From Planctomycetaceae bacterium (GTDB lineage Bacteria; Planctomycetota; Phycisphaerae; Phycisphaerales; UBA1924): a DNA stretch of 64,000 nucleotides. The DNA lies in the NCBI GenBank assembly GCA_021294835.1, contig JAJTDF010000014.1:1-64000 (forward strand), given 5' to 3'. The translations under genes were made by a program, and so were the position numbers. This document shows, one piece after another, positions 19,049 through 28,373 of the stretch. The notes under the pieces were generated by a model that saw only the letters and a program-made list of their open reading frames with translations, did not search any database and had not been told where the DNA came from. Each line of letters starts with the position of its first letter. Position 1 is the stretch's first letter.

Positions 19049-19315
19049 TGTCCGCGGTGCGGTGGGCGGGTGGAGCGAGGGTCGAGCGGTGGCGGGGCGC
19101 TTGGGGTGGCGGCGCTGTTTGGGGTTGTGGGGGTGCTGGTTGCGGGGGCGGTGGGGCCGCTGCGCTGTGAGCGGTGCGGGCGGATTCGGCGGGCGGAGTT
19201 TGCGCCGTCGGTGCGTGCGGAGATGGTGCGGAACCCAGTGGTGCTGGGGGCGAGCGCGGTGGCGCTGGTGGTGGTGGCGGTGTTGGTGCTGGTGAAGCTG
19301 GCGGAGATGCGGTGA
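19049..19315 (+). CDS. Small zinc-ribbon/two-TM protein; start codon frame problematic
   Basis: CPRCGGRVERG-[hydrophobic]-LRCERCGRIRRAEF-[hydrophobic]-VKLAEMR*; Shine-Dalgarno AAGGAGG and ATG at 19048 are out of frame by one. Confidence 0.45.
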   Translation, partial: CPRCGGRVERGSSGGGALGVAALFGVVGVLVAGAVGPLRCERCGRIRRAEFAPSVRAEMVRNPVVLGASAVALVVVAVLVLVKLAEMR

Positions 19316-19601
19316 GGGGGAGGTGTGGCGGTGCTGGGGTGCTGGGGGGGCTGGGGTGTGACTTGGTGTTGCCGGTGCGGGGCGGTTCCGGGTGAGGTTG
19401 CGCGGGTGCGGGACTTGCGATGGGGCTGGGCGATGGGGTGTCGGCCGGCGGCGGCGTGGACGGAGGACGGCGCGGGGTAATTGGGTTCGGGCGGCGCCAG
19501 TGAGGATGGCGTGGGCGAGGATGGCGTGGGCGAGGGCGGTGATGCGGGGATGGCTGATGCGGGTGGGTCGGGGGGCTGGGGGGGCGAGGTTGTCGCAGCG
19601 G

Positions 19602-22103
19602 TTATGGGCAGCCGGAGGCGAAGGAGTTGACGAAGGCGTTGAAGTCGTCGCCGGTGATCAGGCCGTCGGGTGGGTTGGGCGGTCCGCCGATGCCGGTGAT
19701 GTCGGCCAGGGACTCTTGAGCGGCGAAGGCGTTGATGAAGGCGACGAAGTCGTCGCCGGTGAGCAGGCCGTCGCCGGGGGGGAGGCCGCCGATGGAGACG
19801 ATGTCGGCCCACGACGAGAGGACCAGCGTGACGGTGGAGGCGGTGTAGGCGATGGCTGCGGCAGAGGGCGGCTGTGTGCCGGGGAAGGTCTGGGTGGAGA
19901 AGGTCCCGGAGATGGGCCCGGCGGCGGAGAGGATGCCGAAGCTGCTGTTGCAGGCATTGGGTACGAATGTGCTCGCGAGGTTGGTTTGGACGGCACCGGC
20001 AAGGGTGACTGAGCCAGTGGCGGACAGGGCGCCGATGTTGTTGGCGGACGTGCCGTTGATGGTGGAAGCGAAGGTGCCGGAGGCGGTTTGGACGAAGTTT
20101 CCGTTGACGGTGAAGAGGGAGCCAGGGCTGAGGGAGAGGGTGCCGTTGTTGGTGAAGGTGCCGCTGACCGGGTTGGCGGTGAAGTCACGGCCGGAGAGGA
20201 GTTCGAGACCGCCGTCGATGCTGGTGAGTTCGGCCAAGGCGGCGACCGAGCCGGAGCCGGCGAAGAGACTGGCTGTGGGGCCATCGAGACTGATGGATGC
20301 ACTGACGCCAAGGGTGCGGATGTTGGCGCCGGCGGGGAGCCGCAAGGTCGCGCCTGGCCCAACCTTCCAGCGGCCTCCGATCAATGTATTGCCCGCAGCG
20401 GAGTAGTTCAGCAGGTTGCCGCTGATCGACAGCACGCGGCCACTTCCAGCGACATCGATCGTGCCGAGCACTCTGATGGGGTTGGAGGCGGTGGGGCTGA
20501 TGGAGTAGACGAAGAACGACCCGGTGGAGCGGGTCCGCACTGTGATGTTGTCACCGATGGTGGTGGAGCCGATGCCGGAGGTGTCGATGCCGCCCCAGGC
20601 GATCTCGATGATGCCCGAACCGCTGATGGCCTGGGCGGCGCCGCTGAAGCGGAGGATGCCCGGGCAGCAGAAGGTGTCGCCCATGGTGACCAGGACGCCG
20701 GCGTTGATGGTCAGGCCGTTGGTGACGGTGAGCGTGGTGGCGGAGGTGATGCTGGCGTCAAGGGTGACGCCGGAGAGGGTGACGCCGGAGCCGATGGTGT
20801 AGGGCAGGCCGTCAAGCGCGGTCAGGGTGCCGCCGTTGATGGTGGCCGACGTGATGCGGATCACACCGCCGGTGGTCCGCGAGACGGTGCCGATCTCGGC
20901 GGCGTTGAACGTGCCCGAGAAACTGATCTGGCCACCGTTGGAGGCGGCGACGGTGCCCAGGTTGGTCAAGTTGGTCAGGTTGAGATTAAGGTTGCGTCCG
21001 TTCCCTTCCGAGCGGATGGTGCCGCGGTTGATGATGGGGTTGGAGACGGTGGGGCTGATGAAGTAGCCCCAGACCGACCCGGTGGAGCGGGTGCGGACGG
21101 TGATGTTGTCGCCGATGGTGGTGGAGCCGGAGCCGGAGGTGTCGATGGTGCCCCAGGCGATCTCGATGGTGCCCGAACCGCCGATGGTCTGGGCGCCGCC
21201 GCTGAAGCGGAGGGTGCCGCTGGTGTTGTTGGTGTCGCCGATGGTGACCAGGACGCCGGCGTTGACGGTCAGACCGTTCGTGACGGTGAGCGTGGTGGTG
21301 GAGGTGATGCTGGCGTCAAGGGTGACGCCGGAGAGGGTGACGCCGGAGCCGATGGCGTAGGGCAGGCCGTCGGAGGCGGTCAGGGTACCACCGTTGATGG
21401 TGGCCGACGTGAAGCGGATCACACCGCCGTTGGTCCGCGAGACGGTGCCGATCTCGGCGGCGTTGAACGTGCCCGAGATAATGAGCTGGCCGCCGTCGGA
21501 GGCGGCGAAGGTGCCCAGGTTGGTCAAGTTGGTCAGGTCGAGTTCGAAAAAGCGTCCGAGGTTACCGACCCGGATTGTGCCGCGGTTGATGATGCGGTTG
21601 GAGGCGGTGGGGGCGATGGGGTAGACGTTGGACCCGTTGGAGCCGGCGTGGACGGTGATGTTGTCGCCGATGGTGGTGGAGCCGGAGCCGGAAGTGTCGA
21701 TCCTCCCCAGGGCGATCTCGATGGTGCCCGAACCGCTGATGGTCTGGGCGGCCCCGCTGAAGCGGAGGGTGCCGGTGCTGTTGAACATGCCGAGGGTCAC
21801 CACCACACCGGGGTTGATGGTCAGGCCACCGCCGCTCACGGTGAAGAGTGAGGTCAGCGTGAGGGGGCGGTCAAGGGCGAGCGAGCGGACGGTGACCGGT
21901 GACGCAGAGCGGATGGCCGTACCGGGGCCGACGATGACGTCACTGGTGGAGGAAGGGAGCGTGTCACCCGACCAGTTGAACCGATCCGACCAGCTGATAC
22001 CGTCGCCGCCGCCGTCCCAGGTGATTTGGGCGGAGGCGGGGGCGGTGAGGAGGGCGCAGGCGGCGGCGATGAGGAACGCGAGGACGATGCGGAACGGCGG
22101 CAT
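19602..22103 (-). CDS. Large secreted repeat protein (predicted beta-solenoid) with tandem C-terminal GC-type dockerin-like tag
   Basis: Signal MPPFRIVLAFLIAAACALLTAPASAQ; 186-aa internal repeat; C-term GDGLLTGDDFVAFINAFAAQ...PDGLITGDDFNAFVNSFASGCP*. Confidence 0.85.
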   Translation of the reverse strand: MPPFRIVLAFLIAAACALLTAPASAQITWDGGGDGISWSDRFNWSGDTLPSSTSDVIVGPGTAIRSASPVTVRSLALDRPLTLTSLFTVSGGGLTINPGVVVTLGMFNSTGTLRFSGAAQTISGSGTIEIALGRIDTSGSGSTTIGDNITVHAGSNGSNVYPIAPTASNRIINRGTIRVGNLGRFFELDLTNLTNLGTFAASDGGQLIISGTFNAAEIGTVSRTNGGVIRFTSATINGGTLTASDGLPYAIGSGVTLSGVTLDASITSTTTLTVTNGLTVNAGVLVTIGDTNNTSGTLRFSGGAQTIGGSGTIEIAWGTIDTSGSGSTTIGDNITVRTRSTGSVWGYFISPTVSNPIINRGTIRSEGNGRNLNLNLTNLTNLGTVAASNGGQISFSGTFNAAEIGTVSRTTGGVIRITSATINGGTLTALDGLPYTIGSGVTLSGVTLDASITSATTLTVTNGLTINAGVLVTMGDTFCCPGILRFSGAAQAISGSGIIEIAWGGIDTSGIGSTTIGDNITVRTRSTGSFFVYSISPTASNPIRVLGTIDVAGSGRVLSISGNLLNYSAAGNTLIGGRWKVGPGATLRLPAGANIRTLGVSASISLDGPTASLFAGSGSVAALAELTSIDGGLELLSGRDFTANPVSGTFTNNGTLSLSPGSLFTVNGNFVQTASGTFASTINGTSANNIGALSATGSVTLAGAVQTNLASTFVPNACNSSFGILSAAGPISGTFSTQTFPGTQPPSAAAIAYTASTVTLVLSSWADIVSIGGLPPGDGLLTGDDFVAFINAFAAQESLADITGIGGPPNPPDGLITGDDFNAFVNSFASGCP
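20524..21640 (-). repeat. 558-bp tandem coding repeat within the secreted protein
   Basis: GTGGAGCGGGT(C/G)CG...GTGATGTTGTC and ATGGTGGCCGACGTG...CGGATCACACCGCC recur exactly 558 bp apart; a partial third copy lies around 21640-21790. Confidence 0.85.
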
Positions 22104-22383
22104 GGCGATCTCCGGGCGGATGAACGGCACCCGGGTGGAGTCTACCACAAAGGGGGTGGGTGGTGGGACGAAGAGTCGGCGAATTTGGTGATGTGGAAGT
22201 GTTGTGGATAGTGGCCTGTCAGTGCGGGCGAAAGAGGCTCGATTTGGTGGTTATCCGGTCCTTTTCGAGGTCGCTGCCGGGTCCGAGGGGGTTGAGGGGC
22301 AGGGTTGACGGGGCGGAAGAATGCCTCCCGGGTTGATGGGAGAGGGGGTGACGTGCAGTACGGGGGCACGAGGAGGTCGATGT

Positions 22384-22473
22384 GTGAGCAGGTTTTTGGC
22401 GTTGAACTTCTCTCTGGCGGCGGTGGGGTTGCTGATGGGCTTCAGCCTGATGGGGGTGTGGCGGGTGTGGTGA
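22384..22473 (+). CDS. Candidate 29-aa single-TM microprotein (GTG start)
   Basis: VSRFLALNFSLAAVGLLMGFSLMGVWRVW*; AGGAGG 7 nt upstream; absent from the ORF track because of size. Confidence 0.4.
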   Translation: MSRFLALNFSLAAVGLLMGFSLMGVWRVW

Positions 22474-22642
22474 CCGTACAATGACCTTACCACGGAAATC
22501 GGGTTGGGCAAGGGAGTTGATCGGATTTTGTGAGGATATTGGGCGGCCCGGCGGGCGGGCTGGCTGCCGCGGACGTTGTACCCTGTTCACGGGATGGTGC
22601 CAATGCCATCAGTTGATGGGGCGGTGGGAAGGGAGCGCGGCG

Positions 22643-23053
22643 ATGTGGCGGTTGGTGGATTGGGCATTGGGGTGGACGGAGCGGGCCCGGTTGGCGCTGC
22701 TGCTGCCGCTGCGCGAGTCGTGGCGGTATGTGGTGCCGCTGGCGCTGGCGGTGGGTGTGGCGCTCGCGGTGGTGCTGGTGCGGTACCCGTGGTTTGCGAC
22801 GGTGGTGATCTTCTTGCTCTCATCGCACCTGGTCGGTCGGTTGGACAAGGCGAAGCCTGGGGCGAAGGGTGAGGCGGGGGGTGATGCAAGCGTTCGGGAT
22901 GGTGGCGAGCCTGCCGGACCTGTTGCGGGGCAGGGTTGGCGAGCGGGTGACGCTTGTGGCGGCGAAGTGACATCTGACGCTGGCCCGCCAAGTCCGCAGC
23001 GCGGCAGCCGGCCAGACTGTCGGCGGTTGGCGACATCCTCGAGGGGCGCATGA
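22643..23053 (+). CDS. Small membrane protein, hypothetical
   Basis: MWRLVDWALGWTERARLALLLPLRESWRYVVPLALAVGVALAVVLVRYPWFATVVIFLLSSHLVG. Confidence 0.4.
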   Translation: MWRLVDWALGWTERARLALLLPLRESWRYVVPLALAVGVALAVVLVRYPWFATVVIFLLSSHLVGRLDKAKPGAKGEAGGDASVRDGGEPAGPVAGQGWRAGDACGGEVTSDAGPPSPQRGSRPDCRRLATSSRGA

Positions 23054-24240
23054 TGCGGTACGACCCAAAGCTCTGGTCTCGCACCGCGGTCAAGTTCATG
23101 CCGCGTGGATCGGGTTCGACGCACATCGTCTGCGACGCGGTCGTCGTGGCCGAGGCATTGGCGGGCATCTCAGAAGCGCACGGCTGGCCGCTGTCGCTGG
23201 TCGCGTTCCGATTCGAGCGTCACGCGCCCGGGTCGCGGACGGGACGCGTTGTCGTCGAGCCGCACCCCATCAGCGACCTGCCTCGCCGGGTCGCCGGAGG
23301 AGAAGACTACTTCTACTTCGTCCGCGACGAGTCGCGCCATCCGGACCTGGCAATGATCAACGAGACCGATGCCCAAGCTTTGCTCATCATCAACGGCCTG
23401 CCCCTGATCATGTTCAACACCCGCGACGCAGACGGCGGCCCGGGACCCGCGACGCACTTCTCGATCGCCGGCGCGATCGCCCACGAGTCCACGTGGGAGA
23501 TCGTCCGACACGAGGCCGACGTTGAGATGTACCGGGCGCTCGTGGCGCACGTTCGGAAGCTGGTCCGCCGGCAGGTCCGCACGCCTTCAAGGGCCGCGTC
23601 GCCATCGACGGCCAAAGGGGCACCCATGCCAAAATCGAATCGATCTTCCAACACCCGCGGCACACCTGCGAAGCGGAGCAAGCCGCGGTCGCCCAACTCG
23701 CCGCCGCGGGAGGGCGACGTCTACGCGATCCAACTCGACCAAGGCGGGTTCGCGTACGCCCACGTCCTGAAGATTGCCCGCGACCCACCCCATCACGGCC
23801 CGTTCATCCGCGTCTTCCAAACCGTCACACCCGAGCTTGCCTGGGACGAGGCGATCGCCCAGAGCGGCGAGCGGTTCCGAACGTTCTTCCCCGTGTCGTA
23901 CGCTCAGCGCGCCAAGCTTGCCACCCGCGTTGCGAGCATCGAGGTGCCCGCTGTCGATCAGCGTTGGCCGGTGTTCAAAGGCCATTGCCAGAAGCCCAAG
24001 AGCGAAGAGCGCGTTTGGTTCAAGGACGATTGGTCGAACAGGCCACCTCCGACCGACAAGCCGCGAGACATGGACGCCATTCTCGTGGACATCAAGGAGA
24101 ACAAGCTCGGCGATACACTGCCCCGAGACCTGCTCGACGCACCGTTCGCGCGAGTCGTCAACCTCACGGCGCTGTGCCGAATGGTGGCAACCAACTGGAC
24201 TCACCGTACGGAGGTGCGGGAGAGAGATCTCCGGGGGTGA
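23050..24240 (+). CDS. Two-domain protein: novel N-terminal domain fused to an Imm26-like immunity domain
   Basis: C-terminal half PREGDVYAIQLDQGGFAYAHVLKI...GPFIRVF resembles the Imm26 GDvfaiPL..G.yayGrVl pattern; codon bias differs from neighbours. Confidence 0.5.
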   Translation: MMRYDPKLWSRTAVKFMPRGSGSTHIVCDAVVVAEALAGISEAHGWPLSLVAFRFERHAPGSRTGRVVVEPHPISDLPRRVAGGEDYFYFVRDESRHPDLAMINETDAQALLIINGLPLIMFNTRDADGGPGPATHFSIAGAIAHESTWEIVRHEADVEMYRALVAHVRKLVRRQVRTPSRAASPSTAKGAPMPKSNRSSNTRGTPAKRSKPRSPNSPPREGDVYAIQLDQGGFAYAHVLKIARDPPHHGPFIRVFQTVTPELAWDEAIAQSGERFRTFFPVSYAQRAKLATRVASIEVPAVDQRWPVFKGHCQKPKSEERVWFKDDWSNRPPPTDKPRDMDAILVDIKENKLGDTLPRDLLDAPFARVVNLTALCRMVATNWTHRTEVRERDLRG

Positions 24241-24334
24241 CGGCCCGGCTGGGCCCCGCGGGGGGGTCAGGAGGGGTCGGGGAGCTACCGCCTCGGGAGA
24301 TGGGCAGTCGGGAGTGAACTCTGGAGCCTCATGC

Positions 24335-24841
24335 ATGAGCGGAACGACCACAGACCAAGCGTTGGCATTTCTGCAAGAGCATCAGCCCCTGCCGCCGACG
24401 GCGGAGATGAGTGCGGAATTGCTTGACCGCTTCGAGGCGGTGTGCCGGCACTTCGTGGATGCTCCGGACGAGCGGGCGATCCCGCTGTTGCTCGGTGCAC
24501 TCAGCGAGGGCGACGGCCACGGCGTCTTCCAGCGCGTCGAAGACTGCCTGCAGCAGCACCCGGCGGAGGTCGTTGCGCCGCATCTTGCCGCTGTGCTGCG
24601 GGAAGGCCGCCCCGAGGCGCAGTACTGGGCCGCGACTTTCGCGATGGGGTTCCCGCACGCGGAGCTGGTCGGACCGCTGGGGCAGATCGCCCGTGACGGC
24701 GATACAGAGTCCCGCACTGCTGCGATCATGGCTCTGGATCTCAACGAGTCGGCGGAGGCTCGGGCGTTGGTCGGCCAACTCGCCGCTGCGGACCCCGAGG
24801 TCGCGGCGATTCTGGCGGAGGTGCGCGACACGGAGCAGTAA
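24335..24841 (+). CDS. HEAT-repeat-like protein, candidate immunity protein
   Basis: DERAIPLLLGALSEGDGHGVFQRVEDCLQQHPAEVVAPHLAAVLREG...RTAAIMALDLNESAEARALV helical repeats. Confidence 0.6.
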   Translation: MSGTTTDQALAFLQEHQPLPPTAEMSAELLDRFEAVCRHFVDAPDERAIPLLLGALSEGDGHGVFQRVEDCLQQHPAEVVAPHLAAVLREGRPEAQYWAATFAMGFPHAELVGPLGQIARDGDTESRTAAIMALDLNESAEARALVGQLAAADPEVAAILAEVRDTEQ

Positions 24842-25026
24842 GTCGCGTGCACAGCCGCCAGGCTCATCCTTGGCAGGCCTTGGGCGGCGACTGGCACCCG
24901 CTCTGGCGAACGAGTTTGCCGAAGCGGGCGTCCGCTCGGATGATGGCGTGGTATCGGCGGCAGATCAATGGTCGAAGGGCGGGTGCCCGGAGGCCCGCTG
25001 CGTGGTGGAGTGGGCAAGGATGGTGT

Positions 25027-26151
25027 ATGGCGAGTCTGATCGGCATGACCGACATGTTGGTTGCGGCGTTGCAGGCGACCGGCGGCGGGCCCGCGGGCGG
25101 TGGTGGCGAGGAGGCGGTGGTGTACCGCCTGCTCAACGAGCAACTGCTGCTGCTGGCGACGGTGGTGGGGGCGATCGCGGCGTTGCCGTCGCTGATCGAG
25201 TTCATCGTGGAGTATCGCAAGCGGCGGGAGCGGATGGCGCTGAGCCTGGATGACGAGCAGGTGTCGGGGTTGACGGTGCGGCTGGCGGGGATGGACGGGT
25301 TTCTGGCGGCCAATGCGGACCTGATTGATCGGGCGCGGTTCCCGGAGGCGTATCGGGACGTGGCGGCGGGCAACGAGATGCTGCTGATCGGGCCGCCGCT
25401 GTCGGGCAAGAAGACGGTGGCCAGGCGGATGGCGCAACTGGCGGGGATGGATCGGCTGATCACGGTGCACAACCCGCGGAACTCTGACGCGCTGGCGCGG
25501 GCGAAGGCGTTGCTGCGGCGGGCGAAGCACGAGAAGGTGATGCTGCTGCTGCCGAACATCGACGAGGTGTTTGACGATGACGATGGGGAGGCGGAGGCGG
25601 AACTGGATGCGCTGATCGAGGCGACGGCGGCACGTGAGAACATTCTGGTGGTGGCGACGGCCAACGCGTGCCCGCCGGGCTCGGCCCTGGACAACCTGTT
25701 TGGCGTGGTGCTGGCGTTGCCGGGGACGCAGGTGGCGGCAAGGGCGGTGCCCGAGGTGAACGCGATCGGGCAGGGCCGCGAGCGGGCGGCGGTGCTGCGG
25801 GAGGTGGCGCTGTTCTACCTCGCCAGGGCGGAGGCGGGCGGGGCGCGGCTGGTGGGAATGGATGCCGCGGCAGCGGCGGAGCGGCTGGTGGCGGTGGCGA
25901 GCAACCCGGCGGAGGTGGAGGACGTGGTGGCGGTGGCGCGTACGGCGGCGACGTGGGCGGCGCGGCAGCGGACCGGGGCGGGGGCGGGGGCTGGGGCCAG
26001 GGCGGGGGCATCGGGAGGTGGCACGGGGAGCGGCGGGGGCGGGGCGGTGGCGGAGATCACGCCGGCGGTGCTGGAGAAGGCGATTGCGCGGGTGCTGCCG
26101 GGAACGGTGCCCGTAGACTGGGGGCATGGCACACGTACGGCTGAGTCTTGA
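25027..26151 (+). CDS. Membrane-anchored AAA ATPase
   Basis: N-terminal hydrophobic segment; Walker A LLIGPPLSGKKTVAR; Walker B VMLLLPNIDEVFDD; sensor ILVVATAN. Confidence 0.8.
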   Translation: MASLIGMTDMLVAALQATGGGPAGGGGEEAVVYRLLNEQLLLLATVVGAIAALPSLIEFIVEYRKRRERMALSLDDEQVSGLTVRLAGMDGFLAANADLIDRARFPEAYRDVAAGNEMLLIGPPLSGKKTVARRMAQLAGMDRLITVHNPRNSDALARAKALLRRAKHEKVMLLLPNIDEVFDDDDGEAEAELDALIEATAARENILVVATANACPPGSALDNLFGVVLALPGTQVAARAVPEVNAIGQGRERAAVLREVALFYLARAEAGGARLVGMDAAAAAERLVAVASNPAEVEDVVAVARTAATWAARQRTGAGAGAGARAGASGGGTGSGGGGAVAEITPAVLEKAIARVLPGTVPVDWGHGTRTAES

Positions 26152-27703
26152 TTGCACGCCGGTGGAGTTGCTGCGGGCCTGGCCCGCGAACCAGCAGGTG
26201 GTGCTGCTGCATTCAGGCGGGGGGGTTGAGGGCGGTGGACAGAGCGGCGGCGAGTTGCCGGAGATGGTGCGGGCGACGGCGGCGCGGTGGTCGATCTTCG
26301 CAGCGCCGGCGTCGAACACCTACCAAGGGTGGCCGGAGGCGTTGCAGGCGGCCAGGCCCAACGACGGGCTGATTGATGCCCCGGACGCGGTGCCGTTTGA
26401 CGGCGGGTGGATCGGGTGGCTCGGGTATGACCTTGGGTTTGATTTGGAGCCCGCGGCACGGCGGGGCGATGTGCACGCGACTGATGACCGGCACTGGCCG
26501 GTGAGCCAGTGGGCCAACTGCCCGTCGGCGCTGGTGTACGACCATTGGCGGGGCGGGTGGCTGATGGCCGGGGAGCAACGCGGGGCTGAGCGGCTGGCGA
26601 TGACGGCGGTGCAGGCGGTGGGTGCGTGGCGCAAGGCGCAGCAGAAGGCGGCCGGTGAGGCCCGGACGGGCTTTGCGCTCGGGCGGCTGAGCAGCGGCAC
26701 GGGGCGGGCGGGGTATCTGGCGGCGGTGAAGCGGGCGCTGGAGCACATTGGCGCGGGGGACATTTATCAGGTGAACCTGGCGCACCGGCTGAGCGGAAGC
26801 TTCGAGGGATCAAGCCGCGAGCTGCATGCGGCGCTGGCGGCGGGTGCGGGGCCGTGGTACGGGGCGTACATCGAGGCTCCGGGCGGGGCGATGGCGCTGG
26901 AGATGCCGATGGGCAGTGATGAGGCCAGGCAGGCGGAGGTGCACACGCGGGTGGCGCGGAGCAAGCGGGCGGTGTGCTGCGTGAGCCCGGAGTTGTTCCT
27001 GGCGGTGTCGCCGTCGGGCGCGGTGGTGACGCGGCCGATGAAGGGGACGCGGCGGGTGGACGGCTCGGCCGAGCCGGCGCGGGAACTGGAGATGAGCGAG
27101 AAGGAGCGGGCGGAACTGACGATGATCACCGACCTGATGCGATCAGACCTGGGGCGGGTGTGCGTGCCGGGGTCGATCAAGGTGTCGGCGGATCGGACGA
27201 TTGAGCGGCACGGGGGCGAAGGGCAGGTGGAAGGTGGCGGCGGTGGGGGCGGTGGGGGCGGTGGCGGGGTGTGGCAGGCGACGGCGACGGTGCGCGGGCA
27301 GTTGGGGCACGGGGTGAGCCTGGCGGGGGTGCTCAAGGCGGCGTTCCCGGGCGGGAGCATCACCGGCGCGCCGAAGGTGCGGGCGATGCAGATCATCGAC
27401 GGGCTGGAGCCGACGGCGCGGGGGCCGTATTGCGGGTGCGTGGGGTTTGTCAGCCGCAGCGGGCACGCGGCGTTTGCGATGACGATCCGCACGGCGCTGA
27501 TCAGCACCGAGGCGGAGAAGCCCAAGGGGCCGAGCGCGTTTGCGGGGGCGACGCTGGACTACTGGGTGGGGGCGGGCATCGTGGCGGACAGCGTGCCGGA
27601 GGCGGAGTGGGAGGAGACGCTGGCCAAGGCGGGGGTGATTGCGCGGCTGGCGGAGGCCGGGGTGGTGAGCGAGCGCGGGGTGGTGGCGGGAGGTGGGGCG
27701 TGA
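26126..27703 (+). CDS. pabB: Aminodeoxychorismate synthase component I
   Basis: GDIYQVNLAHRL, SPELFL, RPMKGTRR, MITDLMRSDLGRV, AFPGGSITGAPKVRAMQIIDGLEP. Confidence 0.88.
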   Translation: MAHVRLSLDCTPVELLRAWPANQQVVLLHSGGGVEGGGQSGGELPEMVRATAARWSIFAAPASNTYQGWPEALQAARPNDGLIDAPDAVPFDGGWIGWLGYDLGFDLEPAARRGDVHATDDRHWPVSQWANCPSALVYDHWRGGWLMAGEQRGAERLAMTAVQAVGAWRKAQQKAAGEARTGFALGRLSSGTGRAGYLAAVKRALEHIGAGDIYQVNLAHRLSGSFEGSSRELHAALAAGAGPWYGAYIEAPGGAMALEMPMGSDEARQAEVHTRVARSKRAVCCVSPELFLAVSPSGAVVTRPMKGTRRVDGSAEPARELEMSEKERAELTMITDLMRSDLGRVCVPGSIKVSADRTIERHGGEGQVEGGGGGGGGGGGGVWQATATVRGQLGHGVSLAGVLKAAFPGGSITGAPKVRAMQIIDGLEPTARGPYCGCVGFVSRSGHAAFAMTIRTALISTEAEKPKGPSAFAGATLDYWVGAGIVADSVPEAEWEETLAKAGVIARLAEAGVVSERGVVAGGGA

Positions 27704-28356
27704 GCGGCCGGCCGGTGGGCGCTGAGGGCGATCGCGATGCGCGGGGGTATCGGGTGGCGCCGGGGCAGGGGCCCCGGTTGCGGGCGGATGTGGTGGATGT
27801 GTATGTGCTGCGGCTGGCGGCGGGGGACCAGCGGCAGCGGGGAGCACATGGCTACGGCGGAGACACCGAGAGCGGGCACAGCGCGGGCGGTGGTGATGGT
27901 GGCGGGGGGGTGACGCTGGCGCGGGCGGGAGAGCCCGGGCTGCTGCAGTTGCGGCGGAACAAGGACCCGCTGCGGGGGACGTGGCAGCCGATCATGGGGC
28001 ACATTGAGCCGGGGGAAACCGCGGTGGACGCGGCCCTGCGCGAGCTGCGCGAGGAGGCGGGGCTGGGGAGCGAGGACGGAGTGCTGGAGGGTGTGTGGGC
28101 GCTGGAGCAGGTGCACCCGTTTTTCATATGGCAGATCGACTGCGTGGTGCTGTCGCCCCGCTTTCTGGCGGTGGTGAAGCCGGGGTGGGAGCCTCGGCTG
28201 AACGCCGAGCACGATGCGGCGCGGTGGGTGGGGGTGTATGGCGGAGCGGAGGTGGACCGGGCGTGGGTGTGGCCGGGCCAGCGGGCGGCGGTGGCGGAGA
28301 TCCGGGCGTTGCGCGAGCCGGGGAGCGTGGCGGCGGGGGTGCAGCGGGTGCGGTGA
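27700..28356 (+). CDS. NUDIX hydrolase
   Basis: GHIEPGETAVDAALRELREEAGL NUDIX box; GTGA overlap with pabB. Confidence 0.88.
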   Translation: MSGRPVGAEGDRDARGYRVAPGQGPRLRADVVDVYVLRLAAGDQRQRGAHGYGGDTESGHSAGGGDGGGGVTLARAGEPGLLQLRRNKDPLRGTWQPIMGHIEPGETAVDAALRELREEAGLGSEDGVLEGVWALEQVHPFFIWQIDCVVLSPRFLAVVKPGWEPRLNAEHDAARWVGVYGGAEVDRAWVWPGQRAAVAEIRALREPGSVAAGVQRVR

Positions 28357-28373
28357 GGCCGGAGGGATGCGAC

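Noticed and set aside
20524-21640. CRISPR-like array
   Set aside because: Repeat period (558 bp) and in-frame coding are incompatible with a CRISPR array.
20088-21851. 587-aa + strand ORF (DGGGADAGGVDAAPGD repeats)
   Set aside because: Antisense of the 558-bp repeats in the secreted protein; the repeats are inherited from the sense gene.
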